A stretch of DNA of 64,000 bases from Kosakonia quasisacchari. GTDB taxonomy: Bacteria; Pseudomonadota; Gammaproteobacteria; Enterobacterales; Enterobacteriaceae. The position numbers and the translations under genes are program-made. The stretch is taken from positions 1-64,000 of the forward strand of contig NZ_SJOP01000025.1 in NCBI RefSeq assembly GCF_004331415.1. The letters run 5' to 3'. Position 1 is the first letter of the stretch. Each line of letters begins with the position of its first letter. Shown in pieces: positions 8,268 to 17,786 of this stretch. Below the pieces are notes generated by a model that was not told where the DNA came from, did not search any database, and worked only from the letters and a program-made list of their open reading frames with translations.

Positions 8268-10136
8268 CTAAATTTCGACCTGCGTTCCCAGTTCTATCAC
8301 TCGGTTTGGCGGGATCTCAAACTGATCTGGCGCGCGCAGCGCGTTACGTTGCAATACCAGATAGAGTTTGCCGCGCAGGCGCAGATACCAAGGCCGTTTG
8401 CCCACAATCAACGACTCATGCGACATAAAGAACGAGGTCTCCATCATGCGGCAGTTCAACCCTTCCAGCCCGCAACGGTGGAACACTTCTTCCACATTTG
8501 GCGTTTCACGCCAGCCGTAGCTTGCCACCACACGCCAGAAGGTCGGCGACAATTGCTCAATCTGCACGCGGCGCACATTGTGCACATAAGGCGCATCTTC
8601 AGTACGCAGCGTCAGCAGGATCACGCGCTCATGCAGCACCTTGTTGTGCTTCAGGTTATGCATCATGGCAAACGGGATAACGTTCAGGGCACGCGACATA
8701 TACACCGCTGTGCCCGGTACGCGCACCGGCGGCGATTTCTCCAGCGAGGCAATCATTGCCTCCAGAGAGTTACCGTGTTCATGCATACGGCGCAGCAGGC
8801 GGAAACGCTCGCTCTTCCAGGTGGTCATCACCAGGAACATCACCAGTCCAAGGGTTAATGGTAACCAACCACCGGAGACGATTTTGTCGAGGTTCGCCGA
8901 GAACAACGGCACATCGATAGAAAGGAATAGGAGCAGAAGCAGTCCCACCAGCACTTTGTTCCAGTGCCAGTTTTTGCGCGCCACCGTGGTGGAGAGAATC
9001 GAGGTCAGCACCATGGTGCCAGTTACGGCGATCCCGTACGCCGCCGCCAGGTTACTCGAGTGTTCGAAGCTGACAATAACCAGCACCACCGCAAAGTAGA
9101 GCAGCCAGTTAATGAACGGGATATAGATCTGTCCGGATTCCATCTCCGAGGTATGGATGATGCGCATCGGCGCCAGATACCCCAGACGCACGGCCTGGCG
9201 CGTCAGTGAGAACACGCCGGAAATCACCGCCTGCGAGGCGATAACCGTCGCCAGCGTGGAAATAATCAGCATCGGGATCAGCGCCCATTCCGGCGCGAGC
9301 AGGAAAAAGGGGTTCTTAATCGCTTCCGGCGTTTTCAGCAGCAGCGCGCCTTGGCCAAAGTAGTTCAGCACCAGCGACGGTAGCACGACAATAAACCACG
9401 CCACGCGGATCGGCAGCTTACCGAAGTGGCCCATATCCGCATACAGCGCTTCCACCCCGGTAATGGACAGCACTACCGCGCCCAGCGCCACAAAAGAGAT
9501 AGCCTTATATTGCAGGAAGAAGTTCACCGCCCACATTGGGTTTAGCGCTTGCAACACTTCAGGGTTCGCAATAATGCTGCGCACACCGAGCACCGCCAGA
9601 ATCAAAAACCACGCCAGCATAATGGGGGCAAACAACTTCCCCACCAGCCCCGTACCGTGTTTCTGAATCGCAAACAGCAGGGTTAAAACGACAATCGACA
9701 ACGGTACAATCCAGGCGTCGAGTGAAGGCGCGATAATCTCCAGGCCCTCGATTGCCGACATCACCGAAATGGCGGGCGTTATGACCACTTCGCCATAGAA
9801 GAAGCTGCCGCCAATCAGCCCCATGATCACCAGCACCGAGGTCATCCTTGCGGAGGTATTGCGCCCGGCCAGCGACATCAGGGTTAAGATCCCGCCTTCA
9901 CCGGCGTTATCCGCCCGCATAACGAATGTCAGATACTTAATGGAAACAACAAAAATCAGCAGCCAGAAGATGAGCGACAAAAAACCAAACACGGCATCGC
10001 GCTCAACGCCAAAACCAAACTGACCGGACAAACATTCACGAAGTGTATAAAGTGGGCTGGTGCCAATATCACCGTAGACAACCCCAATCGCCGCAAGCGT
10101 AACCGCTGGTAATGATTGCTTATTATCAGTGCTCAT
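8268..10136 (-). CDS. kup: Kup, low-affinity K+ transporter
   Basis: Inner-membrane potassium:proton symporter of the KUP/HAK/KT family, 622 residues as in E. coli. The hallmark YGDIGTSPLY is at residues 21-30 in the first membrane helix. About 12 hydrophobic segments occupy residues 10-440, and a hydrophilic cytoplasmic C-terminal domain of about 170 residues follows. It is a single-gene unit with its own terminator, divergent from ravA. In E. coli it is the main K+ uptake route under acidic, hyperosmotic conditions. Confidence 0.96.
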   Translation of the reverse strand: MSTDNKQSLPAVTLAAIGVVYGDIGTSPLYTLRECLSGQFGFGVERDAVFGFLSLIFWLLIFVVSIKYLTFVMRADNAGEGGILTLMSLAGRNTSARMTSVLVIMGLIGGSFFYGEVVITPAISVMSAIEGLEIIAPSLDAWIVPLSIVVLTLLFAIQKHGTGLVGKLFAPIMLAWFLILAVLGVRSIIANPEVLQALNPMWAVNFFLQYKAISFVALGAVVLSITGVEALYADMGHFGKLPIRVAWFIVVLPSLVLNYFGQGALLLKTPEAIKNPFFLLAPEWALIPMLIISTLATVIASQAVISGVFSLTRQAVRLGYLAPMRIIHTSEMESGQIYIPFINWLLYFAVVLVIVSFEHSSNLAAAYGIAVTGTMVLTSILSTTVARKNWHWNKVLVGLLLLLFLSIDVPLFSANLDKIVSGGWLPLTLGLVMFLVMTTWKSERFRLLRRMHEHGNSLEAMIASLEKSPPVRVPGTAVYMSRALNVIPFAMMHNLKHNKVLHERVILLTLRTEDAPYVHNVRRVQIEQLSPTFWRVVASYGWRETPNVEEVFHRCGLEGLNCRMMETSFFMSHESLIVGKRPWYLRLRGKLYLVLQRNALRAPDQFEIPPNRVIELGTQVEI

Positions 10137-10359
10137 AGACTAATCTTTTGATTGAATGACACAATGTGTGCTTAGTCCCTTGGCCCACAAAAAGCGCACA
10201 GTATGCACGATTATTTATGAAATCGTACCCCTAAATGCGGCCACATTAATCTGGCGCAAAGAAAATAAAGCCGTTCTTCAGTCTATTACAAGCCCTTTCA
10301 GGAACGTCTATACTCGCTTTTGCAAGCCGGATAACACGGCGAAAGGACGCAAATCTATT

Positions 10360-11859
10360 ATGGCTCACTCACATTTATTAGCAGAAAGAATTTCCCGTTT
10401 AAGCATCGCGCTGGAAAAAGGGCTTTTTGAGCGCAGCCACGCCATTCGCCTTTGTTTGCTGGCGGCACTAAGCGGTGAGAGTGTGTTTCTTTTAGGTCCG
10501 CCGGGTATAGCCAAAAGCCTGATTGCTCGCCGCCTGAAATTTGCCTTCAAACATGCCCGCGCCTTCGAATATTTGATGACCCGTTTCTCCACGCCGGAAG
10601 AGGTGTTTGGCCCGCTTTCCATCCAGGCATTGAAAGATGAAGGGCGCTACGAGCGCTTAACCAGCGGCTATTTACCGGAAGCCGAAATTGTCTTTCTGGA
10701 TGAAATCTGGAAAGCAGGTCCCGCCATTCTCAACACCCTGCTGACCGCGATTAATGAACGGCGTTTTCGAAATGGTGCCAGCGAAGAGAAAATCCCCATG
10801 CGTTTGCTGGTGGCCGCTTCTAACGAACTGCCGGAAGCGGACAACAGCCTTGAAGCGCTGTATGACCGCATGCTGATTCGGCTGTGGCTCGACAAAGTGC
10901 AGGAGAAGGGCAATTTCCGCTCGATGCTGATTAGCCAACAGGATGAGAACGACAACCCGGTGCCTGCAGAATTGCAAATCACTGATGAAGAGTACGCCAA
11001 CTGGCAACAGGAGATCAGTAAGGTCAAACTGCCGGATAATGTCTTTGAGCTTATTTATACGTTACGCCAGCAGCTTGATGCGCTGCCGAACGCGCCGTAT
11101 GTTTCCGATCGTCGCTGGAAAAAGGCCATCCGCCTGTTGCAATCCAGCGCCTTTTTCAGCGGCCGCGATGCAGTCGCGCCGATTGATTTAATCCTGCTGA
11201 AAGATTGCCTGTGGCACGACGCCGAAGGCATGCGCTTGCTGCAACAACAGCTGGAAATATTGATGACCGGGCACGCCTGGCAACAACAATCGATGATTGC
11301 GCAGCTCACCACAATTTCGCAGCGCCACCTGCAACTTCAGCAACAGCAAAGCGACAAAACAGCGCTCAAAGTCAGCCGCCAGGGTGGCATGTTTAGCCGA
11401 CGTCCCCATTACGATTTGCCCGCCGATTTAACCGAACCGGTGCTGACACTCCTCCTGCAACAGCCGTTAAAATTGCATGACTTGCAGGTTATTCACGTCA
11501 CCATTGAACGCAGTGCGCTGGAGCAGTGGCTGGCGAAAGGCGGTGAGATCCGCGGCAAACTCAACGGCATTGGTTTTGCGCAAGTGCTGAATCTGGAAGT
11601 GGATACCAGCCTGCATCTGTTAATCCGCGACGTTAGCCTGCAGGGATCGCGCCTTGCTCTGCCCGGTGGCAGCGCCTCAGAAAATGTGCCGGAAGAGATC
11701 AAACAGCAACTGGAAGCGCTGGACAACAACTGGCACCAACAACATACCCGTTTTAATGAACAGCAAAAATGCCTGTTTATCGCAGCCGACTGGTTAGGTC
11801 GTATTGAAGCCAGCCTGCAGGATGTCCGGGCGCAAATCCAACAGGCACGGCAATGCTAA
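10360..11859 (+). CDS. ravA: RavA, MoxR-family AAA+ ATPase
   Basis: Hexameric AAA+ ATPase, 499 residues (E. coli 498). Walker A is GPPGIAKS (46-53), Walker B VFLDE (111-115) and sensor 1 lies near LLVAASNELP. A C-terminal LARA-type beta domain follows the ATPase core; in E. coli it binds the lysine decarboxylase LdcI. The frame is open from 10156, but the ATG at 10360 after AAAGGACGC starts the conserved N-terminus MAHSHLLAERISRL. It overlaps viaA by 7 bp. The pair is linked in E. coli to acid stress and respiratory complexes (Nuo, Frd). Confidence 0.95.
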   Translation: MAHSHLLAERISRLSIALEKGLFERSHAIRLCLLAALSGESVFLLGPPGIAKSLIARRLKFAFKHARAFEYLMTRFSTPEEVFGPLSIQALKDEGRYERLTSGYLPEAEIVFLDEIWKAGPAILNTLLTAINERRFRNGASEEKIPMRLLVAASNELPEADNSLEALYDRMLIRLWLDKVQEKGNFRSMLISQQDENDNPVPAELQITDEEYANWQQEISKVKLPDNVFELIYTLRQQLDALPNAPYVSDRRWKKAIRLLQSSAFFSGRDAVAPIDLILLKDCLWHDAEGMRLLQQQLEILMTGHAWQQQSMIAQLTTISQRHLQLQQQQSDKTALKVSRQGGMFSRRPHYDLPADLTEPVLTLLLQQPLKLHDLQVIHVTIERSALEQWLAKGGEIRGKLNGIGFAQVLNLEVDTSLHLLIRDVSLQGSRLALPGGSASENVPEEIKQQLEALDNNWHQQHTRFNEQQKCLFIAADWLGRIEASLQDVRAQIQQARQC

Positions 11860-13304
11860 CGCTGGAAACACTGAATGTGATGCTCACCATCAGTGAAGAG
11901 GCGTTGGTTGAAGAACTTATCGTCCTCCTGCTGGCATCCCCGCAACTGGCGCTGTTTTTCGAAAAATTCCCCAAGCTTAAACACGCGATCACTGAAGATG
12001 TGCCGCGCTGGCGTGAGGCACTAAAAAAGCATCTGAAAGAGGCCGAAGTGCCGCCTGAGCTGGCGCAAGAAGTTCTGAGCTACCAGCAAAACCAGTTGCT
12101 TTCAACCTCACAGTTTACTGTTCAGCTCCCGCAAATTCTGGGTTTGCTGGATAAGCTGCGCTCTCCTTTCGCGACGCAGGCACGACAAATGGTGGTCGAT
12201 AACCCGGTCTTTACGCCCGCGCTGCATACCCTGTTTTTGCAACGCTGGCGGTTGAGCCTGGTGGTGCAAACCACCGCTTTTAATCAGCAGTTACTGGAAG
12301 AAGAGCGTGAGCAATTGCTCAGTGAAGTGCAGGAACGCATGACACTCAGCGGTCAGCTCGAGCCGGTACTGATCGAAAATGAAAACGCCGCAGGCAGACT
12401 ATGGGATATGAGCGCCGGGCAGCTCAAACGCGCTGACTATCAGTTGATCGTTAAGTACGGTGATTTTCTCAAAGAACAACCGGAACTCCGGCAGCTTGCT
12501 GAACAGCTTGGCCGCTCACGGGAAGCCAAATCGGTGCCGCGTAAAGATGCGCCAATGGAAACCTTCCGTACGCTGGTGCGCGAACCGGCAATCGTACCGG
12601 AACAGGTTGATGGGTTACATCAGAGCGACGATATCCTGCGGTTATTGCCGCCTGAACTGGCGACGCTGGGTATCACCGAACTGGAGTATGAGTTTTACCG
12701 GCGGCTGGTGGAAAAACAGTTGCTAACTTACCGCCTGCACGGCGATGCCTGGCGGGAAAAAGTGACGGAACGTCCGGTCATTCACCAGGATTTTGACGAG
12801 CAACCGCGCGGGCCATTCATAGTCTGTGTCGATACCTCCGGCTCCATGGGCGGCTTTAACGAACAGTGTGCAAAAGCGTTCTGCCTGGCACTGATGCGCG
12901 TGGCGCTGGCAAACAAGCGGCGCTGTTTTATTATGCTTTTTTCCAGCGAAGTGGTGCGCTACGAACTGACCAGCACACTGGGGCTGGAGCAGGCGATCCG
13001 TTTCCTCAGCCAACGCTTTCGCGGTGGCACCGATCTGGCGAGCTGTTTTCGCGCGATCATCGAACGGATGCAGGGTGGAGAGTGGTATGACGCAGACGCG
13101 GTAGTGATTTCTGATTTCATCGCCCAGCGCCTGCCGGACGATGTCGTCAGTAAAGTAAAAGAACTACAGCACATTCATCAACATCGCTTTCACGCGGTGG
13201 CAATGTCGTCGCACGGCAAGCCCGGTATCATGCGTATCTTCGACCATATCTGGCGCTTCGATACCGGGATGCGCAGTCGCCTGTTACGGCGCTGGCGGCG
13301 TTAA
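11853..13304 (+). CDS. viaA: ViaA, von Willebrand factor A protein partner of RavA
   Basis: VWA-domain protein, 483 residues, that partners RavA and stimulates its ATPase activity in E. coli. The C-terminal VWA domain carries the metal-ion-dependent adhesion site DTSGSMGG at 327-334. The N-terminal half is an alpha-helical region specific to the family. Its start codon lies inside the end of ravA (7-bp overlap), implying translational coupling. The stop overlaps the convergent asnA by 4 bp. Confidence 0.95.
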   Translation: MLTLETLNVMLTISEEALVEELIVLLLASPQLALFFEKFPKLKHAITEDVPRWREALKKHLKEAEVPPELAQEVLSYQQNQLLSTSQFTVQLPQILGLLDKLRSPFATQARQMVVDNPVFTPALHTLFLQRWRLSLVVQTTAFNQQLLEEEREQLLSEVQERMTLSGQLEPVLIENENAAGRLWDMSAGQLKRADYQLIVKYGDFLKEQPELRQLAEQLGRSREAKSVPRKDAPMETFRTLVREPAIVPEQVDGLHQSDDILRLLPPELATLGITELEYEFYRRLVEKQLLTYRLHGDAWREKVTERPVIHQDFDEQPRGPFIVCVDTSGSMGGFNEQCAKAFCLALMRVALANKRRCFIMLFSSEVVRYELTSTLGLEQAIRFLSQRFRGGTDLASCFRAIIERMQGGEWYDADAVVISDFIAQRLPDDVVSKVKELQHIHQHRFHAVAMSSHGKPGIMRIFDHIWRFDTGMRSRLLRRWRR

Positions 13305-14293
13305 AGCAGGCCGGAAACCTGTTCGCGAACTTGCGCAGGCCACACGCCGCACTGCACCTGCCCAATGTGCGGTAATTGCAGCAGCAGCATAGTAAGGCGC
13401 GATTGACCGATACCACCGCCGATGGTTTGCGGCATCTCACCGCGCAGCAGCGCCTGGTGCCACTCCAGCTGTAAACGGTCTTCATCTCCTGTTAGCTTCA
13501 ACTGGCGCGTCAAGGCCTCGGCATCAACGCGAATGCCCATTGACGACAGCTCCAGCGCATCTTCCAGAACCGGGTTCCACACCAGAATATCGCCATTCAG
13601 CCCACTGAAACCCGCTTCCGCCGCCGTGCTCCAGTCATCATAATCCGGTGCGCGCACATCGTGGCGCTTGCCGTCGCTAAGCTTGCCGCCAATACCCATC
13701 AGGAACACTGCGCCCAGCTCTTTCGCGATCGCTCTCTCGCGCCCTTTGGCATCGAGATGCGGAAAGCGACTGAGCAGCGTTTCGCTGTGTACAAAATGGA
13801 TCTGAGCTGGCAGGAACGGTGCCAGACCAAATCGTTCGCTGACGGCGGCTTCGGTCTCTTTGATTCCTGACCAGATCGCCTCAACGGTGTTTTTTAAGGT
13901 TGTCAGTTGACGTTGATCGTCACCAAGTACGCGTTCCCAGTCCCACTGATCCACATAAACGGAGTGAATAGAAGAAAGGCGATCTTCATCCGGACGCAGG
14001 GCTTTCATGTGCGTGTACAGCCCTTCGCCGGCGCTGAAGTCGTGCTGACCCAGCGTCTGACGTTTCCATTTAGCCAGTGAATGCACCACTTCGAAACGGG
14101 CATCCGGCAGCGTTTTCACATTGACCTGTACCGCTTTTTCACACCCCGACAGGTTATCTTGCGTGCCATCACCGACGCGGCTAAGGATCGGTGCCTGAAC
14201 TTCAATCAGTCCCAGTTTCTCCTCCAGCTGGCGAGAGAAAAAAGATTTCACGAAAGCAATCTGGCGTTGTTTGGCGATGTAAGCGGTTTTCAT
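13301..14293 (-). CDS. asnA: Ammonia-dependent asparagine synthetase AsnA
   Basis: Converts aspartate, ammonia and ATP to asparagine, AMP and pyrophosphate in the cytoplasm. It has 330 residues, the E. coli length, and is related in fold to class II aspartyl-tRNA synthetases rather than to glutamine-dependent AsnB. The conserved C-terminal TIGGGIGQSRLTMLLL is the class II motif-3-like ATP-binding segment. It is divergent from asnC, its regulator in E. coli, and convergent with viaA. Confidence 0.97.
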   Translation of the reverse strand: MKTAYIAKQRQIAFVKSFFSRQLEEKLGLIEVQAPILSRVGDGTQDNLSGCEKAVQVNVKTLPDARFEVVHSLAKWKRQTLGQHDFSAGEGLYTHMKALRPDEDRLSSIHSVYVDQWDWERVLGDDQRQLTTLKNTVEAIWSGIKETEAAVSERFGLAPFLPAQIHFVHSETLLSRFPHLDAKGRERAIAKELGAVFLMGIGGKLSDGKRHDVRAPDYDDWSTAAEAGFSGLNGDILVWNPVLEDALELSSMGIRVDAEALTRQLKLTGDEDRLQLEWHQALLRGEMPQTIGGGIGQSRLTMLLLQLPHIGQVQCGVWPAQVREQVSGLL

Positions 14294-14443
14294 TATGTAA
14301 CTCCTGTGTCCTGTTGCTATCCATTAAGCAATAAAACATCGCAATAACTCAATAATTCACAACTAAAAAGCCGTTAACGCTTTTTATTCGTCAAAACAAC
14401 ACGCTAAAATAGAAAGAATTATTATTATTCATAAGAAAATCCT

Positions 14444-14902
14444 ATGGAAAATTATCAGATCGACAATCTGGACCGCGGCATCCTCAACGCGTTAATGGCC
14501 AACGCACGTACCGCGTATGCTGAGCTGGCCAAACAGTTTGGCGTCAGCCCCGGCACCATTCACGTTCGCGTTGAGAAAATGAAACAGGCAGGGATCATTA
14601 CCGGTGCACGCATTGACGTAAGCCCGAAACAATTGGGTTATGACGTCTGTTGCTTTATCGGCATCATTTTGAAAAGCGCCAAAGATTACCCCTCCGCGCT
14701 GGCAAAGCTGGAAAGTCTGGAGGAAGTGACCGAGGCTTACTACACCACTGGTCACTACAGCATCTTTATAAAGGTGATGTGTCGATCCATCGACGCCCTG
14801 CAACAGGTACTTATCAACAAGATCCAAACAATTGATGAAATCCAATCCACAGAGACGCTGATCTCCCTGCAAAACCCGATCATGCGTACGATCCGCCCTT
14901 AA
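14444..14902 (+). CDS. asnC: AsnC, Lrp-family regulator
   Basis: Feast/famine regulator of 152 residues. The N-terminal helix-turn-helix is at about residues 20-45 (AELAKQFGVSPGTIHVRVEK) and a C-terminal RAM ligand-binding domain follows. E. coli AsnC activates asnA when asparagine is low and represses itself; transcription can also run on toward mioC and oriC. The 150-bp divergent asnA-asnC space holds the presumed binding site; I saw no sharply defined consensus there. Confidence 0.95.
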   Translation: MENYQIDNLDRGILNALMANARTAYAELAKQFGVSPGTIHVRVEKMKQAGIITGARIDVSPKQLGYDVCCFIGIILKSAKDYPSALAKLESLEEVTEAYYTTGHYSIFIKVMCRSIDALQQVLINKIQTIDEIQSTETLISLQNPIMRTIRP

Positions 14903-14934
14903 CCGGGCATTTTCATCCTCAAACAATACCCGCA

Positions 14935-14974
14935 TTGTCCACAGGTAGATCCCAGCCCATTCACAGCGTACAAT
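14935..14974 (+). promoter_or_regulatory. mioC promoter region with DnaA box
   Basis: TTGTCCACA (14935-14943) is a one-mismatch DnaA box and TACAAT (14969-14974) a good -10 about 47 bp ahead of mioC. E. coli mioC is likewise repressed by DnaA through a promoter box, tying its transcription toward oriC to replication timing. The -35 is weak. Confidence 0.55.
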
Positions 14975-15020
14975 GCCCCCCTATTTATCGCCGAATGGTG
15001 AGTAAAACGGAGCGGGCTTT

Positions 15021-15470
15021 ATGGCAGACATCACTCTTATTAGCGGCAGTACCCTTGGCGGCGCGGAATACGTGGCAGAACATCTGGCGGAAAAGCTGGA
15101 AGACGCGGGTTTCAGTACCGAGACGCTGCACGGCCCGCTTTTAGAGGATCTCACTTTGCAGGGCACCTGGCTGGTGGTCAGCTCCACCCATGGCGCGGGC
15201 GATCTGCCCGAAAATCTGCAACCGCTTTTAGACGATTTGAATGAGCAAAAGCCGGATCTGTCCCAGGTACGCTTTGGCGCTATTGGTATCGGTAGTCGAG
15301 AATATGACACTTTCTGTCAGGCGATCGAAAAACTGGAAGCCTCATTAACGACATGCGGCGCAAAAAAGATCGGTGAAACACTGAAGATCAACATCCTTGA
15401 TCACGATATTCCGGAGGATCCGGCGGAAGAATGGCTGGGATCCTGGAAAAATTTACTCAATAACGATTAA
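15021..15470 (+). CDS. mioC: MioC, flavodoxin-like FMN protein
   Basis: Short flavodoxin-type protein, 149 residues (E. coli 147). The FMN phosphate loop is SGSTLGGAE (8-16), and the isoalloxazine-binding segment SSTHGAGD is at 54-61. In vitro the E. coli protein acts as an electron carrier in biotin synthase assays. Its main interest is position: it reads directly into oriC. The ATG at 15021 is preceded by GGAGCGGGC. Confidence 0.95.
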   Translation: MADITLISGSTLGGAEYVAEHLAEKLEDAGFSTETLHGPLLEDLTLQGTWLVVSSTHGAGDLPENLQPLLDDLNEQKPDLSQVRFGAIGIGSREYDTFCQAIEKLEASLTTCGAKKIGETLKINILDHDIPEDPAEEWLGSWKNLLNND

Positions 15471-15477
15471 AGATCGT

Positions 15478-15755
15478 GCGATCAGATGTGGATAACTATG
15501 CTTAAAAGCACTGATCAACCGGTAGTTATCCCATGCATAACAATGATTCAGTTTTTGACCTGTGTATAACTAGCCATTTTGATCCCAGCTTATACGGTTC
15601 AGGATCACCGATCATTCACAGCTAATGATCCTGCCTAATGACTTGATCTTAAAGTGATGATCCGGGTTATCCACAAGACCTGCCGATCCTAATAAGAGAT
15701 CACAATAGAACAGATCTCTACATATAAAAGATCTTCTTTTTAATAGCCGGGATCC
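15478..15755 (+). other. oriC: oriC, chromosomal replication origin
   Basis: Lies between mioC and mnmG and aligns throughout with inverted E. coli oriC. DnaA boxes: R4 TGTGGATAA (15487-15495), a degenerate R3 TTATCCCAT (15526-15534), R2 TGTGTATAA (15561-15569) and R1 TTATCCACA (15667-15675). The DNA unwinding element has three 13-mers: CTAATAAGAGATC (15689-15701), AATAGAACAGATC (15704-15716) and CATATAAAAGATC (15721-15733), followed by AT-rich GATCTTCTTTTT. About fifteen GATC sites stud the region for Dam methylation and SeqA. DnaA-ATP binding at R boxes would melt the 13-mers beside mnmG to load DnaB. Confidence 0.97.
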
Positions 15756-15760
15756 GATCC

Positions 15761-15789
15761 TTTCTCACTGGACTAAAGTTGAGTAGAAT
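15761..15789 (+). promoter_or_regulatory. mnmG promoter
   Basis: TTTCTC (15761-15766), a 17-bp spacer and TAGAAT (15784-15789) match the position of the E. coli gid promoter. Transcription leaving oriC here helps unwinding in E. coli. Confidence 0.5.
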
Positions 15790-15842
15790 CCACGGCCCAG
15801 GCTTCAATCCAATTTCTAACCGCTCAGGCGAGGCATACCACC

Positions 15843-17732
15843 ATGTTTTATCCGGATCCTTTTGACGTCATTATCATTGGCGGGGGTCATGCAGGCACTG
15901 AGGCCGCAATGGCCGCAGCGCGTATGGGTCAGCAGACCCTGCTTTTGACACACAATATCGACACGCTGGGGCAGATGAGCTGCAACCCGGCGATCGGCGG
16001 TATTGGGAAAGGACACCTGGTAAAAGAAGTGGATGCGCTCGGCGGGTTGATGGCGAAGGCGATCGATCAGGCCGGTATTCAGTTTAGGATACTAAACGCC
16101 AGCAAAGGCCCGGCAGTGCGCGCGACTCGTGCGCAGGCCGACCGCGTGCTTTACCGTCAGGCAGTGCGTACGGCGCTGGAAAACCAACCGAACCTGATGA
16201 TCTTCCAGCAGGCGGTTGAAGATCTTATTGTCGAAAACGATCGCGTTGTTGGCGCAGTGACCCAGATGGGGCTCAAATTCCGTGCGAAAGCGGTGGTGCT
16301 GACTGTAGGTACATTTCTGGACGGTAAGATCCATATTGGTCTTGATAACTACAGCGGCGGTCGGGCTGGTGATCCGCCATCCATTCCGCTGTCGCGCCGT
16401 CTGCGTGAACTGCCGCTGCGCGTCAGCCGCCTGAAAACCGGAACACCGCCGCGTATCGACGCACGCACTATCGATTTTAGCGTCCTGGCCCAGCAGCATG
16501 GCGATAACCCGATGCCGGTGTTCTCGTTTATGGGCAACGCTGCTCAACACCCGCGTCAGGTTCCATGCTACGTCACGCATACCAATGAAAAAACCCACGA
16601 TGTGATCCGCAATAACCTCGATCGTAGCCCGATGTACGCTGGTGTTATCGAAGGGATCGGTCCGCGTTACTGCCCGTCGATCGAAGATAAAGTCATGCGC
16701 TTTGCCGATCGCAATCAGCACCAGATTTTCCTTGAGCCGGAAGGGCTGACCTCAAACGAAATTTACCCGAACGGTATATCCACCAGCCTGCCGTTTGATG
16801 TGCAGATGCAAATTGTTCGCTCCATGCAGGGAATGGAAAACGCGAAGATTGTTCGCCCTGGCTACGCCATTGAGTACGACTTCTTCGATCCGCGCGACCT
16901 GAAACTGACGCTGGAAAGCAAATTTATCCAGGGTCTGTTCTTTGCCGGCCAGATTAACGGCACCACCGGATATGAAGAAGCTGCAGCACAGGGGCTGTTG
17001 GCGGGGCTGAACGCCGCGCGCTTCTCTGCTGAAAAAGAGGGTTGGGCGCCGCGCCGCGATCAGGCTTACCTTGGCGTTCTGGTGGACGATCTTTGCACCC
17101 TGGGTACGAAAGAGCCGTACCGCATGTTTACCTCCCGCGCGGAATATCGCCTGATGCTGCGCGAAGACAATGCCGATCTGCGCCTGACGGAAGCGGGCCG
17201 TGAGCTGGGCCTGGTCGATGACGCGCGCTGGGCGCGTTTCAACGAAAAACTGGAGACTATCGAGCGTGAACGTCAGCGCCTGAAATCCCAGTGGGTATCA
17301 CCAGCGTCTGAACATGCGCCTGCGGTAAACGAGCATCTGACCGCACCACTGTCGCGCGAAGCCAGCGGTGAAGCTCTGCTGCGTCGTCCCGAGATGACCT
17401 ACGAGCAGCTGGTTCAGTTGGCTCCGTTCGCTCCGGGTCTGGACGATCAGCAAGCTGCCGAGCAGGTGGAAATCCAGGTGAAATACGAGGGTTACATCGC
17501 GCGTCAGCAGGATGAGATCGAAAAACAGCAGCGCAATGAGAACACGCTGTTGCCCGCATCGCTGGATTACCGCCAGGTTAACGGCCTGTCCAACGAAGTG
17601 ATCGCCAAGCTTAACGATCACAAACCGTCATCCATTGGCCAGGCATCACGCATCTCCGGGATCACCCCGGCGGCTATCTCCATTCTGCTGGTGTGGCTGA
17701 AAAAACAAGGTATGCTGCGCCGTAGCGCCTAA
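15843..17732 (+). CDS. mnmG: MnmG (GidA), tRNA uridine-5-carboxymethylaminomethyl modification enzyme
   Basis: FAD-dependent enzyme, 629 residues, that with MnmE adds the cmnm5 group to U34 of several tRNAs using methylene-tetrahydrofolate. The dinucleotide fold starts with IIGGGHAGTEAA (GGGHAG at 13-18). The segment RYCPSIEDK contains the conserved cysteine region and a helical C-terminal domain binds MnmE and tRNA. It is first in the line mnmG-rsmG on the unwinding side of oriC; its partner mnmE lies at 42983-44347. Confidence 0.97.
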   Translation: MFYPDPFDVIIIGGGHAGTEAAMAAARMGQQTLLLTHNIDTLGQMSCNPAIGGIGKGHLVKEVDALGGLMAKAIDQAGIQFRILNASKGPAVRATRAQADRVLYRQAVRTALENQPNLMIFQQAVEDLIVENDRVVGAVTQMGLKFRAKAVVLTVGTFLDGKIHIGLDNYSGGRAGDPPSIPLSRRLRELPLRVSRLKTGTPPRIDARTIDFSVLAQQHGDNPMPVFSFMGNAAQHPRQVPCYVTHTNEKTHDVIRNNLDRSPMYAGVIEGIGPRYCPSIEDKVMRFADRNQHQIFLEPEGLTSNEIYPNGISTSLPFDVQMQIVRSMQGMENAKIVRPGYAIEYDFFDPRDLKLTLESKFIQGLFFAGQINGTTGYEEAAAQGLLAGLNAARFSAEKEGWAPRRDQAYLGVLVDDLCTLGTKEPYRMFTSRAEYRLMLREDNADLRLTEAGRELGLVDDARWARFNEKLETIERERQRLKSQWVSPASEHAPAVNEHLTAPLSREASGEALLRRPEMTYEQLVQLAPFAPGLDDQQAAEQVEIQVKYEGYIARQQDEIEKQQRNENTLLPASLDYRQVNGLSNEVIAKLNDHKPSSIGQASRISGITPAAISILLVWLKKQGMLRRSA

Positions 17733-17743
17733 TCTTACTTTTC

Positions 17744-17768
17744 TGCCCGGTTTTTACCGGGCATTTTA
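17744..17768 (+). terminator. Hairpin between mnmG and rsmG
   Basis: TGCCCGGT-TTTT-ACCGGGCA is a strong stem followed by TTTTAATT. It sits 12 bp after mnmG and about 20 bp before the rsmG start, so it probably attenuates rather than abolishes read-through. Confidence 0.7.
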
Positions 17769-17786
17769 ATTCCACAGGTAACAACC

